In this document: positions 1 to 8,795 of the stretch, piece by piece
Numbering within the stretch: position 1 is the stretch's first letter
Layout of the letters: each line of letters begins with the position of its first letter
Origin: Prevotella herbatica
Lineage (GTDB): Bacteria; Bacteroidota; Bacteroidia; Bacteroidales; Bacteroidaceae
Length of the DNA: 64,000 nucleotides
Direction of reading: 5' to 3'
NCBI RefSeq assembly: GCF_017347605.1
Contig: NZ_AP024484.1
Coordinates: forward strand, 2,013,501 to 2,077,500
The notes under the pieces: model-generated
The model's database searches: none
The model's input: the letters and a program-made list of their open reading frames with translations, nothing else
Told to the model about the DNA's origin: nothing
Made by a program: the position numbers and the translations under genes

Positions 1-1
1 A

Positions 2-607
2 AATGGCAGAACATTGAACGTTGACGCAAAAGGCAATAGATGGAAAATGAAATTCATCAGGCATGAGGATATTCTTAAAGGAGGAACATTGCACTTGCCT
101 GATCATAATGCGTTGGCAAAGTCACCGAAAACGAAAGAAGCAGAAAGAACACGTGCTTTTAACCTATCACCAAGTGCAACAACACATCTTTGTAAATTCG
201 TTCTTAATAGGCAGTATCGAAACTGGATTGTCAAGTGTGATTTATCAAATAACGATACATTGCAACTTTTATGTAATAACTCGCTCTATTGCATTCCAAA
301 GACAGTAATCGAGAATGCAGAAGGATTCTGTTGGTATAGTCCACAGAAAGGTAGTGATATTTATAAATGCAATGAAACATTTCTTTTTATTTCATTCAAA
401 GCCTTGAGTGAATTAAAACGTGACGGCATGTTTGTATATAATGGGATTACATGGCGAAAGATTAATGCTGACGCAAATATCATTACAGTTAAGGCTGATG
501 TAGACGGCACGGTAATGAAAATATCTACATCGGCAGAATTGCCATGGGTGGTTGAAATGCGCAATAACCCATTGGGAATAGATTGGAATCTGGAATTAAA
601 TGATTAA
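2..607 (+). CDS. C-terminal part of a protein cut by the window edge; possible GH92 tail
   Basis: The frame is open from base 2 with no stop before it, so this is the 3' part of a longer gene. The apparent TTG start at 14 is probably internal. The first ~35 residues (GRTLNVDAKGN then HEDILKGGTLHL) resemble the C-terminal strand of GH92 alpha-mannosidases, which often ends in a HEDILKGGTL-like motif; the next gene ends with the equivalent ITHEMVKGNGVLKF. The following ~150 residues form a beta-rich extension I do not recognise. It ends 31 bp before the next gene, whose promoter box overlaps this stop codon. A tandem pair of mannosidase genes is plausible, but the catalytic part lies outside the window, so the assignment is tentative. 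Confidence 0.55.
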   Translation, partial: NGRTLNVDAKGNRWKMKFIRHEDILKGGTLHLPDHNALAKSPKTKEAERTRAFNLSPSATTHLCKFVLNRQYRNWIVKCDLSNNDTLQLLCNNSLYCIPKTVIENAEGFCWYSPQKGSDIYKCNETFLFISFKALSELKRDGMFVYNGITWRKINADANIITVKADVDGTVMKISTSAELPWVVEMRNNPLGIDWNLELND

Positions 608-612
608 TTTTG
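605..612 (+). promoter_or_regulatory. Bacteroidetes -7 box upstream of the phosphatase-GH92 gene
   Basis: TAATTTTG matches the TAnnTTTG consensus and overlaps the stop codon of the preceding gene. A TTG lies 19 bp upstream (583-585), a fair -33 spacing. It predicts a transcript starting about 20 nt before the ATG at 639. Confidence 0.5.
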
Positions 613-638
613 CAACCTAACTACATTATGTCCTCTTT

Positions 639-3600
639 ATGAAAAAGGCCCTATCTTTATTGTTACTGCTTTTATGCTTCGTCAGTCTTTCTTATGCTCA
701 GAAGTCACGAGAGCAGATGGGCGGTGTTTACTATGCATACCCAGTTCCGCAAAATATCACGTACTCAAAAGTTCCTGAAGGCTATCATGCATTCTATATT
801 TCGCATTATGGTCGTCATGGTTCACGTTGGCTGCCATCAGACTCACGCTACGAATGGGTGAATAGTCAGTTTGCTGACGATTCTAATCTCACTAAGTTGG
901 GAAAGAGCCTTAAAAAACGACTTGCAAAAGTTTGGAAGAATGCCATGGGTAATGGTGGAAAACTCACTGCTCTTGGTGCTTCGCAGCATTGCGGTATTGC
1001 CGATAGAATGTATGCAAACTTTCCCGAAGTCTTTAACGGAAATAAAGTAACAGCCCACGCTAGTATTGTTGGGCGATGCGTTAAAAGTATGCAGGTGTTC
1101 AGTGACGAATTGAATAAATTGATGATAGGAAAGGCAATTGTTGAACAAACTGCCGATTCTGCTGATATGGCTTGGATTGCTTACGACTCACCAGAAATGA
1201 AGGTTCTCTCGTCACGAACAAAAGTTAAGGCTTATATCAATGGACAGCGTTTTGCTGCTGCATTGTTTAAAGATCCTTCAAAGATATCAGATCCAGATAA
1301 ATTGATGGGAGAGATTCATGCTATTGCTTCTGATATGCAGGATGTTGAATTGAAGATAAGGTTTGATGATGTTATAAACGATGAAGAATGTCGTGCCGTA
1401 TACGAACAGAACAATGAGCGTATGTGGATTTGCAATGGTCAGTCTCCTGATAATTACAGTGCACCTTCACGTTCTGCATTTAGCCTTTGGAATGATATTG
1501 AGACTAAGGCTGATAATGCTGTTGCAAATGGTAATACGTCTGCTGACCTCAGATTCGGACACGATACAGCATTGTATCATCTAATGTCGCTTCTAGGTAT
1601 TTCAACTCTTTCTGATGAACGTGTTGATAAGATGGACGAGGTCGTTCCTATGGCTGCAAACTTGCAAATGATATTTTATACCAATGGTAAAAATGTAATT
1701 GTGAAGCTGATGCTTAATGAGCATGAAGTGAAACTATTTGGACTGCGCCAGGAAAGTCCTTACTTTCAGTGGGATGCTTTAAAGAAGTATGTGCATAAGA
1801 GAATGCAGAATGCTTTGTTACATAAACAGATTGAGGCTATCAACACAATGGTTGGAACGGACTTCTCTGTTACCAGTAATTCCACTTATGGTAGGGGTAA
1901 AGAGGAACATGGACAGACTCTGCCTGCTGCATTTGAACCTAATGGAATGAACTTCTGGACTCCGCAGACACAAGATACAGAACAGAAATGTCTTGCTCCT
2001 TATTATTATCGAGATAAGAAGTTTCAAGGATTCCGTGCAAGTCATTGGATGGTAGGTGGATGCACTCAGGACTATGGTTCTTTCACTCTTATGCCAGAGA
2101 TGGACGTACTTCGCCTTAAACCGGAAGAGCGTGCTTCACGTTTTAGCCATGCAGATGAAATTTCTCATCCTGATTATTATTCTGTCGTACTGCCTGATGA
2201 ACACCTTCAAGCAGAAATGACAGGAATGAGCCACACAGCAATGTTCCGTTTTAAGTATAATAAAAGTGGTAAAGCCTATTTTGTCGTAAATGCAAATAGT
2301 GACGAGAAAGAAGGCTTTGTTGCTGTAGACACTGCAAGAAACTGCATTTATGGTTACAATCCAGTGCATCGCATTTATCAAGGTTGGGGTGAAAAGGCTG
2401 GTTTCAATGGCTGGTTTGCCGTACAGTTTGAGGATCCTATTGTGGAATATGGTGTTAAGGACTCGATAGCTTACGTTGCTTTCGATGTAAATGAAGGCGA
2501 TGAGATACTAGCCAAGGCTTCAACAAGCTTTGTTGACATGAAGGGTGTATTCAATAATATCGCCCAAGAAGTTCCACATTGGGAATTTTATGACACTCGT
2601 TGTCGTGTTGTCTCATCTTGGCAAAGCAAGTTGGCAAAAGTAATTGTAGAGTCTCCCGATACTGCTGCCGTTAACAAGTTCTATGGCGCTTTGTATCGTG
2701 CTAGTTTCCTTCCTCGTGCATTCAGTGACAAGGATGGTCGCTATCCGTCTTTCTCTGGTGGGAAGAAGATTATGCAACATTCTCTAGGGACATTTGCTGG
2801 CAGACCAATCTATCGTCGCGTTTATCAGGATTTCTCAATGTGGGATACTTATCGTGCATTGTGTCCGCTGAATATTATAATTGATAATAAAACAGGTGGT
2901 TATCTGCAAAGTCTTGTTGATATGTATCAGCAAGGCGGTTGGTTGCCTATATTCCCAGCATGGAATAGTTACACTGCTGCCATGATTGGTGATCATTGTA
3001 GTGCAGCTCTTGCTGAAGGAATCGTGAAAAATGTAAGTGGATTTGATGAAAAGATTGCTTATGAAGCAATGCGCAAGAATGCCTTTGAGAGTCCAAAGAC
3101 TTTTGAGGAATACAAGAATGGAATGGGACGCCGTGCCTTGAAGAGCTATTTGAAGTATGGATATATTCCTATGGAAGATAGTGTTATGGAGGCTTTCCAC
3201 ACGCACGAGCAGGTGAGCCGCACTCTTGAATATGCTTATGATGATTATGCCTTGGCTCAGGCTGCAAAGGTCTTGGGCAAGACAGATGATTACAAACTGC
3301 TTATGAAGCGTGCTGCTAATTGGAGAAATGTAATTAATCCTGTTACCGGTTGGGCTGACGGACGCTATAAGAATGGTAAATGGCTTAACAATAAGGATAT
3401 ATTGAGTAGGGTGCCATTCATCACTGAGGGAGCAGCAATTCATTATTCTTTCTATGTTCCACATGATGTTTATGGATTGATTAAGGTTATGGGTGGAAAA
3501 GATAAATATGTGTCTAAATTGGATTACCTCTTCGGAAAATCTAATACTTCAGACGATTCTACCTTCACAAAATCATATTATTGGCATGGAAATGAACCGT

Positions 3601-4040
3601 GTCATCAGATTCCTTATATGTATGCCTATGCTGGAGAACCATGGAAGACTCAGCGAATACTTCGCCACATCATGGATAATGAATATTTAGATGTCCCTGG
3701 TGGACTAAGCGGTAATGATGATGCCGGACAGATGAGCGCATGGTATATGTTCTCGGCAATTGGATTTTATCCTGTTTGTCCTGCTTCACAATATTACGTA
3801 ATTGGAACGCCTACATTCAAAAAAGTAGCTATTGGTGAATTCGTAATAGAAGCAGAGAACGTTTCGGAAAAGAATTTCTATATACAGAGTGCAACTTATA
3901 ACGGAAAACCTTATACTCATAACTACATTACTCACGAAATGGTGAAAGGAAATGGAGTGTTGAAATTTGTTATGGGACCAAATCCTAATAAGAATTGGGG
4001 TAGTGCAAGCAACGATTGTCCACCTGACTTAATGAAATAA
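639..4040 (+). CDS. Secreted histidine acid phosphatase-GH92 alpha-mannosidase fusion
   Basis: The 1133-residue protein starts with a clear signal peptide (1-20). Residues ~25-390 form a clade-2 histidine phosphatase domain: RHGSRWLP with R59/H60 is the phospho-acceptor motif and GHD (H308-D309) the second catalytic motif. Residues ~400-1133 are a full-length GH92 domain: a ligand loop near HGQTLPAAFEPNGMNFWTP, the WHGNEP motif (E986, expected general acid) and GNDDAGQMSAWY (D1028, expected base side). GH92 enzymes are calcium-dependent exo-alpha-mannosidases. Joining a phosphatase suggests phosphorylated substrates such as phosphomannan or phosphorylated N-glycans, or unrelated phosphate scavenging; this is inferred. 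Both active sites look intact, so this is a real fusion, not a decayed join. A strong terminator follows. Confidence 0.9.
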   Translation: MKKALSLLLLLLCFVSLSYAQKSREQMGGVYYAYPVPQNITYSKVPEGYHAFYISHYGRHGSRWLPSDSRYEWVNSQFADDSNLTKLGKSLKKRLAKVWKNAMGNGGKLTALGASQHCGIADRMYANFPEVFNGNKVTAHASIVGRCVKSMQVFSDELNKLMIGKAIVEQTADSADMAWIAYDSPEMKVLSSRTKVKAYINGQRFAAALFKDPSKISDPDKLMGEIHAIASDMQDVELKIRFDDVINDEECRAVYEQNNERMWICNGQSPDNYSAPSRSAFSLWNDIETKADNAVANGNTSADLRFGHDTALYHLMSLLGISTLSDERVDKMDEVVPMAANLQMIFYTNGKNVIVKLMLNEHEVKLFGLRQESPYFQWDALKKYVHKRMQNALLHKQIEAINTMVGTDFSVTSNSTYGRGKEEHGQTLPAAFEPNGMNFWTPQTQDTEQKCLAPYYYRDKKFQGFRASHWMVGGCTQDYGSFTLMPEMDVLRLKPEERASRFSHADEISHPDYYSVVLPDEHLQAEMTGMSHTAMFRFKYNKSGKAYFVVNANSDEKEGFVAVDTARNCIYGYNPVHRIYQGWGEKAGFNGWFAVQFEDPIVEYGVKDSIAYVAFDVNEGDEILAKASTSFVDMKGVFNNIAQEVPHWEFYDTRCRVVSSWQSKLAKVIVESPDTAAVNKFYGALYRASFLPRAFSDKDGRYPSFSGGKKIMQHSLGTFAGRPIYRRVYQDFSMWDTYRALCPLNIIIDNKTGGYLQSLVDMYQQGGWLPIFPAWNSYTAAMIGDHCSAALAEGIVKNVSGFDEKIAYEAMRKNAFESPKTFEEYKNGMGRRALKSYLKYGYIPMEDSVMEAFHTHEQVSRTLEYAYDDYALAQAAKVLGKTDDYKLLMKRAANWRNVINPVTGWADGRYKNGKWLNNKDILSRVPFITEGAAIHYSFYVPHDVYGLIKVMGGKDKYVSKLDYLFGKSNTSDDSTFTKSYYWHGNEPCHQIPYMYAYAGEPWKTQRILRHIMDNEYLDVPGGLSGNDDAGQMSAWYMFSAIGFYPVCPASQYYVIGTPTFKKVAIGEFVIEAENVSEKNFYIQSATYNGKPYTHNYITHEMVKGNGVLKFVMGPNPNKNWGSASNDCPPDLMK

Positions 4041-4080
4041 AGAAATTAAAGGGAAAATAAGATTCAGAACAACACTATAC

Positions 4081-4129
4081 AAAGAAGCCTTGAAAAGTAG
4101 AAAATGACTTTTCAAGGCTTCTTTTTTTA
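4081..4129 (+). terminator. Intrinsic terminator between convergent genes
   Basis: AGAAGCCTTGAAAAGT pairs perfectly with ACTTTTCAAGGCTTCT across an 8-nt loop, followed by a run of T. It ends the phosphatase-GH92 transcript and probably also helps the convergent GH97 gene. Confidence 0.9.
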
Positions 4130-4139
4130 TTCAGTAAAC

Positions 4140-6056
4140 TTAACGACGAACGACTGCTACAAAACCTCCTCTAGGCAAACAATCGATTTTAATAGTTTGC
4201 TGGGCGTTTTTAGCTGCATCGATAGCAAAACTTCTTCCATCAGGACCATCAGTGAAGAGTGTAAATGTCTTGGCGTTTGGTGCAAGTTGCTTTGGATTAA
4301 ATGTCAACGTCAGCTTTTGGTCAGTTCCATTAATACCTCCCACATACCAAGTATTGTCTTTCCTTCGTGCAATAACTACTGAAGTTCCTGGGTATCCGCT
4401 CAAGAGGCGAGTTTCATCCCATACGGTAGGTAAAGTAGTAAACAACTTTTTTACCTGTGCGGGCATTGCTTCATAAGCTGAAGGACGGTCTGGATTGTGT
4501 AGTAAAGCCGACTCAAACAAAATAGGAAGAGCCAGTTCATGTGCATGTGTGGTGATATGAGGATACTGAGAATCAGTAAAAGTTCCTGGAGTGTAGTCCA
4601 TTGAGCCTACTATATTTCGAGTAAATGGCAGTGTAGCATTATGGCTAGCAGCGGCATGAGTCATCTTTCCATTGTTATTGTACCACTCCGCACCATAAAC
4701 CGCTTCAGTTGTCATAAGGTTTGGATAGGTGCGTTGCCATCCACGAGGCAGGGTTGCTCCATGAAAAACCACCATCAAATGATGACGAGCTGCCGATTTA
4801 AGAATGTCGATGCATAGATTCATGTCTTGTGCGTCGTCACCCTTAAAAAAGTCTACCTTGATGCCTTTGACGCCTATCTTTTCCAACCACGAGAATTCTT
4901 TTTCTCTTTTGTCGGGGTCGTTGAGTCTATAAAAAGGACCTGGTGCTCCATTGCTCACCCAATTCATACTAGAATTGTACCATACCATTACTCCTATCTT
5001 CTTTGAGTTTGCGTAGGCAACAGCATCTTCAACATTACCACCATTGCCCATTTCGTCCCATTCTGCATCAATCAAACTATAAGGCCAATGCATATAGATA
5101 GCCAAATCAATGTATTCTTTTACTCTCTTAAAGTCGCGTGAACCATGATTATAAGCCCAATAAATCCAAGACACACTTCCTGGATGAATCCAATCAGTCT
5201 TCTTTAGAACATTTGGGTCTGCAACATCGGTCACTCTTGTAGACTGAACTAGTGTAGCCAAGTTGCCAGCAAGTACAACACGCCACGACGATTTCCACTT
5301 GTCACCTTCTGTAGATTGTGATGGATCAGCAAACTCCACCTGATAAGCGTCTGGTTTCGTTTGGTTGTTCAATCGAGATGCACAATGATTGTAGGTGATA
5401 TTTGATTCGGTGAGGAATAGATATAGTCCGTTTGATATTTCCATCAATGCAGGATAAGCCCACAGACGATTGTTTGGTCGGTTGGTATCATATCCAGCTG
5501 TCGTAAGGGGATAAAAGGCTTCATAGCTATCTGGAATATATTTTTGAATCCAGCGTTTAGTGCCTTCAGTGATAGGATAGATGGTTAAGTCTTTGAGAAT
5601 TTTCTCGTCTTGTGAAGTCTTGATTTGATAACGGAAAGCCAAACCATCGTTGGCAAGTTTGAAGACTACCGAAAGCACCTGCTGATTGGCATTGACAAAG
5701 TTTATTGTTTGCTCTGTTTCTATCTTTGTGCTATGCGTTTGTTTTCCTTCTAAAAGTGTATAATCAATCTTGTTCTTTTTGCTCTTTCCAACTTCTCCCC
5801 ATTTCAAGGAGCTAAAGTCTTGTTGGCTAGTGGTTAGTCCCATCTGGGCATTCACTAAAACGTTTTGATAGTTTTCTTTTACTTGTTTGCGGAGCGTAAA
5901 AACTGGTGTGCCATATTCCTGGCTACCTTTTTTGTCAATACTTACGTTCACTTCCAACTGTCCGTTGGGCGACGTGATTTTCACATCGGCAAATGCCACT
6001 GAAAGGCATCCACTAAAAAGGAATAATAATCCTAATTTCTTTTTTGAAAAAAGCAT
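4140..6056 (-). CDS. GH97 family alpha-glycosidase, retaining type (alpha-galactosidase-like)
   Basis: This 638-residue secreted enzyme has a signal peptide (~1-23), an N-terminal beta-sandwich, a TIM barrel (~280-560) and a C-terminal beta domain, the usual GH97 layout and length. The barrel carries GIKVDFFKGD, which puts Asp402 where retaining GH97 enzymes have their nucleophile, and TTEAVYGAEWY with Glu451 as putative acid/base. SusB-type inverting members lack the Asp and use glutamates as base. The sequence therefore points to the retaining branch (alpha-galactosidases and relatives) rather than a starch-type alpha-glucosidase. It is transcribed towards the GH92 gene and sits alone between terminators. 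Confidence 0.88.
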   Translation of the reverse strand: MLFSKKKLGLLFLFSGCLSVAFADVKITSPNGQLEVNVSIDKKGSQEYGTPVFTLRKQVKENYQNVLVNAQMGLTTSQQDFSSLKWGEVGKSKKNKIDYTLLEGKQTHSTKIETEQTINFVNANQQVLSVVFKLANDGLAFRYQIKTSQDEKILKDLTIYPITEGTKRWIQKYIPDSYEAFYPLTTAGYDTNRPNNRLWAYPALMEISNGLYLFLTESNITYNHCASRLNNQTKPDAYQVEFADPSQSTEGDKWKSSWRVVLAGNLATLVQSTRVTDVADPNVLKKTDWIHPGSVSWIYWAYNHGSRDFKRVKEYIDLAIYMHWPYSLIDAEWDEMGNGGNVEDAVAYANSKKIGVMVWYNSSMNWVSNGAPGPFYRLNDPDKREKEFSWLEKIGVKGIKVDFFKGDDAQDMNLCIDILKSAARHHLMVVFHGATLPRGWQRTYPNLMTTEAVYGAEWYNNNGKMTHAAASHNATLPFTRNIVGSMDYTPGTFTDSQYPHITTHAHELALPILFESALLHNPDRPSAYEAMPAQVKKLFTTLPTVWDETRLLSGYPGTSVVIARRKDNTWYVGGINGTDQKLTLTFNPKQLAPNAKTFTLFTDGPDGRSFAIDAAKNAQQTIKIDCLPRGGFVAVVRR

Positions 6057-6096
6057 ATTCTTGAACTGTTATTAATGTTACTATTTTAAGGTGTCA

Positions 6097-6104
6097 CAAA
6101 GTTA
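6097..6104 (-). promoter_or_regulatory. -7 box for the GH97 gene
   Basis: On the minus strand the sequence reads TAACTTTG, matching TAnnTTTG, about 41 bp upstream of the start codon. No convincing -33 element was seen. The rest of 6105-6238 is AT-rich with no further feature found. Confidence 0.4.
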
Positions 6105-6236
6105 GCATTAAAAATTGATATATTTGTGTCTTTTTATTAGAATTGTAGAAAATTGCAACTCTATATTGAACTTGTGAGTTCAAAATGATATATATATAGA
6201 AAACGTAAATAAGATTTGAGAGTATCAGATTGGGCA

Positions 6237-6275
6237 CAAAAAAAGAGGCTGCGAACTTATTGTTCGAAGCCTCTG
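6237..6275 (-). terminator. Intrinsic terminator of the Bax-inhibitor-like gene
   Basis: Read on the minus strand, AGAGGCTTCGAAC pairs with GTTCGCAGCCTCT (one mismatch) across a short loop and runs into a T tract (A7 on the plus strand at 6238-6244). It lies 27 bp after the stop of the minus-strand gene at 6302. Confidence 0.85.
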
Positions 6276-6301
6276 TTAATGCGTATTTGTAAAAACACTG
6301 T

Positions 6302-7036
6302 TTAATTGTTTCTGCCTCCGAATATTCTCAACAGATAAATAAACAGGTTAATGAAGTCTAGATAAAGGCTTAAAGCACCTGACAGAGCAATCTTCTGTGA
6401 ACCCTCGCTCATATCCTGAGCCATTGCAAGCTGATGCTTGATACGCTGGCTGTCCCAAGCTGTAAGACCAACAAATAGAACAACTCCAACGTAACTTATT
6501 ATCAAGTCCATTGTACTGCTCATGATAAACATATTGACAACAGACGCAATGATTAGTCCAATGAGTCCCATAAAGAAAAGGCTACCCAGACTTGTAAGAT
6601 CCTTTTTAGTGAAATATCCGAAACAAGCCGTAACGCCGAATGTGCCAGCTGTGACAAAGAATGTCTTTATGATAGCGGCAGGAGCGAACGCAACAAAGAT
6701 ATATGACAATGTGGCACCGTTGAGAGCTGCAAATAGCGTAAACATTAATGTCGTTGAAGCAAGAGAGCGATTAGGCTTCCACACGCTGTTGCTGATTTTC
6801 CAAACCAATACGAGTTCGGCAATCATAATGCCCCAGAACACTAGTTTGTTAGTGTAGATAACTCTTAATAGGTTAGGAGATGTTGCAACACCATAGGCCA
6901 CCATCCCGCTAATAGCAAGCGCGAAGGTCATCCAAAGATATACTTTGCGCATCAATGCTGGAAATGCAGCTGAAAACGCAAATTCTCTTCCATATTCTTG
7001 TTCTTTAATCTTCCTTTCAAAATCTTGTACTTCCAT
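6302..7036 (-). CDS. Bax inhibitor-1/YccA-family membrane protein
   Basis: The 244-residue protein has a short soluble N-terminus followed by about seven hydrophobic segments, the normal topology of the BI-1/YccA (TMBIM) family. The late region with GLTAWDSQRIK and the last helix SLYLDFINLFIYLLRIFG are typical of the bacterial members. Family members are inner-membrane proteins linked to calcium or proton leak and to FtsH protease in E. coli; the role here is not known. The gene has its own promoter box at 7058-7065 and terminator, so it is probably monocistronic. Confidence 0.9.
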   Translation of the reverse strand: MEVQDFERKIKEQEYGREFAFSAAFPALMRKVYLWMTFALAISGMVAYGVATSPNLLRVIYTNKLVFWGIMIAELVLVWKISNSVWKPNRSLASTTLMFTLFAALNGATLSYIFVAFAPAAIIKTFFVTAGTFGVTACFGYFTKKDLTSLGSLFFMGLIGLIIASVVNMFIMSSTMDLIISYVGVVLFVGLTAWDSQRIKHQLAMAQDMSEGSQKIALSGALSLYLDFINLFIYLLRIFGGRNN

Positions 7037-7057
7037 AATCTTTATTTTTAATTAATG

Positions 7058-7065
7058 CAAAAATA
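7058..7065 (-). promoter_or_regulatory. -7 box for the BI-1 family gene
   Basis: The minus strand reads TATTTTTG (TAnnTTTG), about 22 bp upstream of the start codon at 7036. Confidence 0.5.
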
Positions 7066-7123
7066 GTACTTTATGTAAACTATTACAAAAACAATGCCAC
7101 TTTTTATAGTTTATTTAGTTCCA

Positions 7124-7597
7124 TTATTTTTCAATAAGACAAACTGCATAGGCTGACATCCCTTCCTCACGACCAGTGAATCCGAGTTTCTCGGTTGTTG
7201 TAGCTTTAATTGAAATCAGCTCTTCGTCAATACCCATAACCTCTGCCATACATTTTGTCATTTCAGAAACGTGTGGATTAATCTTTGGTCGCTCTGCACA
7301 CACTGTTGCGTCAATATTACCGATGTGGTAACCCTTATTTGAAATGAGTTCAACAGTTTTTTTCAATATAATCTTGCTGTCCATATTCAGAGTGGCTTCG
7401 CTGGTGTCAGGAAAATGATAGCCAATATCACGCATGTTTGCAGCACCCAGAATGGCATCGCAAATAGCATGAATCAATACGTCGGCATCACTGTGCCCTA
7501 GCAAACCCAATGAGTGATTAATCTTTATTCCACCCAACCATAAATCTCGACCTTCAACAAGCTTGTGAACGTCGTATCCCATTCCTACTCTTATCAT
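7124..7597 (-). CDS. ispF: 2-C-methyl-D-erythritol 2,4-cyclodiphosphate synthase
   Basis: The 157-residue protein is full length for IspF, which cyclises the CDP-ME 2-phosphate intermediate in the MEP isoprenoid pathway. The metal-binding start GMGYDVHKL (D9, H11), the GHSDADVLIHAICDAILGA motif and the GFTGREEGMSAYAV tail near the trimer interface are all present. Its start codon shares one base with the porV stop (TAATG), so it is the last gene of the FAH-porU-porV operon and translationally coupled. Another MEP gene, dxr, lies far away at 55392. Confidence 0.97.
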   Translation of the reverse strand: MIRVGMGYDVHKLVEGRDLWLGGIKINHSLGLLGHSDADVLIHAICDAILGAANMRDIGYHFPDTSEATLNMDSKIILKKTVELISNKGYHIGNIDATVCAERPKINPHVSEMTKCMAEVMGIDEELISIKATTTEKLGFTGREEGMSAYAVCLIEK

Positions 7598-8763
7598 TAT
7601 TTCTTTTTAAATAAATCTTTTATTCCGTCTAAATCGAATGCAAGTGTAAATCTTAATGTTTGATCAAGAGGATTACTCTTTGCTGTAGCTATCACGTAAC
7701 CTGCATCTAGGGTGAAAGCGTTCATTTTGAAGCTGGCTCCCACGGTGAAATACTTTCTGTTACCTTTTGTTTCGCTTTCATGATGATAACCAGCGCGCAG
7801 AGAGAACTTGTCGTTGTAAGTGTATTCGCCTCCTAAACTCCAGTTTACTTCTTTCATCTCTTCTTTAAAACCACCTGGCGCATCGCTGAAGCTCTTGAAT
7901 ATTCCACTTATGCTCGATACATCGTAATAATCTTTCTGTAGTCGAGCTTCATAATCTATGCTTGACTCATCGTCTCTCTGTACCGGATGAGTTGGTACAA
8001 GCAGTTTGTTGGCGTCTGCTGCAATCGTGAATTTATTGAATTCGTCTAGTGGAATCATCAACGATGCTCCAAGACGCATATTTGTTGGTATGAATTCACT
8101 GTTTTGATCGCTGCCAAAGTTAATTTTGCTTCCTATATTCGAGATGTCCAGTCCAAGTCCTAACTGGCATTCACGTTGTCCGATGGTGATGTAGTCCTGA
8201 TAATAGGCTGCCAAATCTGCCGCAAAAGCACTTCCTGGTGAAGTATCCTCACTGTAATCATAAGTAAGGTCAGAATAAATCCATCTCACACCTGCTGCAA
8301 TAGAGAATTTTTCAGAAAGCATTAGTGAGTAAGCCACGTCGAAAGACATTTCATACGGATTGATAGTCATGTCTCCAGAACCAGTTTCTGAACTGCTCAT
8401 CATAACTTCTCCCATGTTGAAATACCTCATTGAGGCAGACACCGCACTGTAGTTGCCAATGCGATAGTAACCAGCAATTGTAGCAAGATCCATATCATTG
8501 ACAAGCTGGCGCAGCCAAGGCGTGTAGTTGAGTGCTATTCCTGCACGGCTTATTGTGAATGGATACTTCGCTGGATTCCAATATTGCGAGTTAACGTCTG
8601 GATCAGTAGCAGCACCTATGTCGCCCATACCCGCAGCACGAGCATCCGGCGCAATCGTCTGAGACGTTACGGCTGTACGCACAGGATTGAAAATATCAGT
8701 CTTCTGTGCTGATGCATTCATTGCCGTAAAAATCAGCGACAATATTATAATGTATTTCTTCAT
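7597..8763 (-). CDS. porV: Type IX secretion outer-membrane protein PorV
   Basis: The 388-residue protein has a signal peptide (~1-19) and a FadL-like beta-barrel. The N-terminal region ARAAGMGDIGAATDPDVNSQ followed by YWNPAKYPF is characteristic of the PorV/LptO group. PorV shuttles type IX secretion substrates from the translocon to the PorU attachment complex and is needed for their O-deacylation and maturation in Porphyromonas. It lies 32 bp downstream of porU on the same strand, the usual neighbour, which supports the assignment. Confidence 0.93.
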   Translation of the reverse strand: MKKYIIILSLIFTAMNASAQKTDIFNPVRTAVTSQTIAPDARAAGMGDIGAATDPDVNSQYWNPAKYPFTISRAGIALNYTPWLRQLVNDMDLATIAGYYRIGNYSAVSASMRYFNMGEVMMSSSETGSGDMTINPYEMSFDVAYSLMLSEKFSIAAGVRWIYSDLTYDYSEDTSPGSAFAADLAAYYQDYITIGQRECQLGLGLDISNIGSKINFGSDQNSEFIPTNMRLGASLMIPLDEFNKFTIAADANKLLVPTHPVQRDDESSIDYEARLQKDYYDVSSISGIFKSFSDAPGGFKEEMKEVNWSLGGEYTYNDKFSLRAGYHHESETKGNRKYFTVGASFKMNAFTLDAGYVIATAKSNPLDQTLRFTLAFDLDGIKDLFKKK

Positions 8764-8795
8764 ATAAAGTCTTTTAGTTTAAACGTCTTTGATGA

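Noticed and set aside
2835..3464. 209-codon open frame on the minus strand
   Set aside because: Antisense to the GH92 domain, which is intact and conserved there; no start signals.
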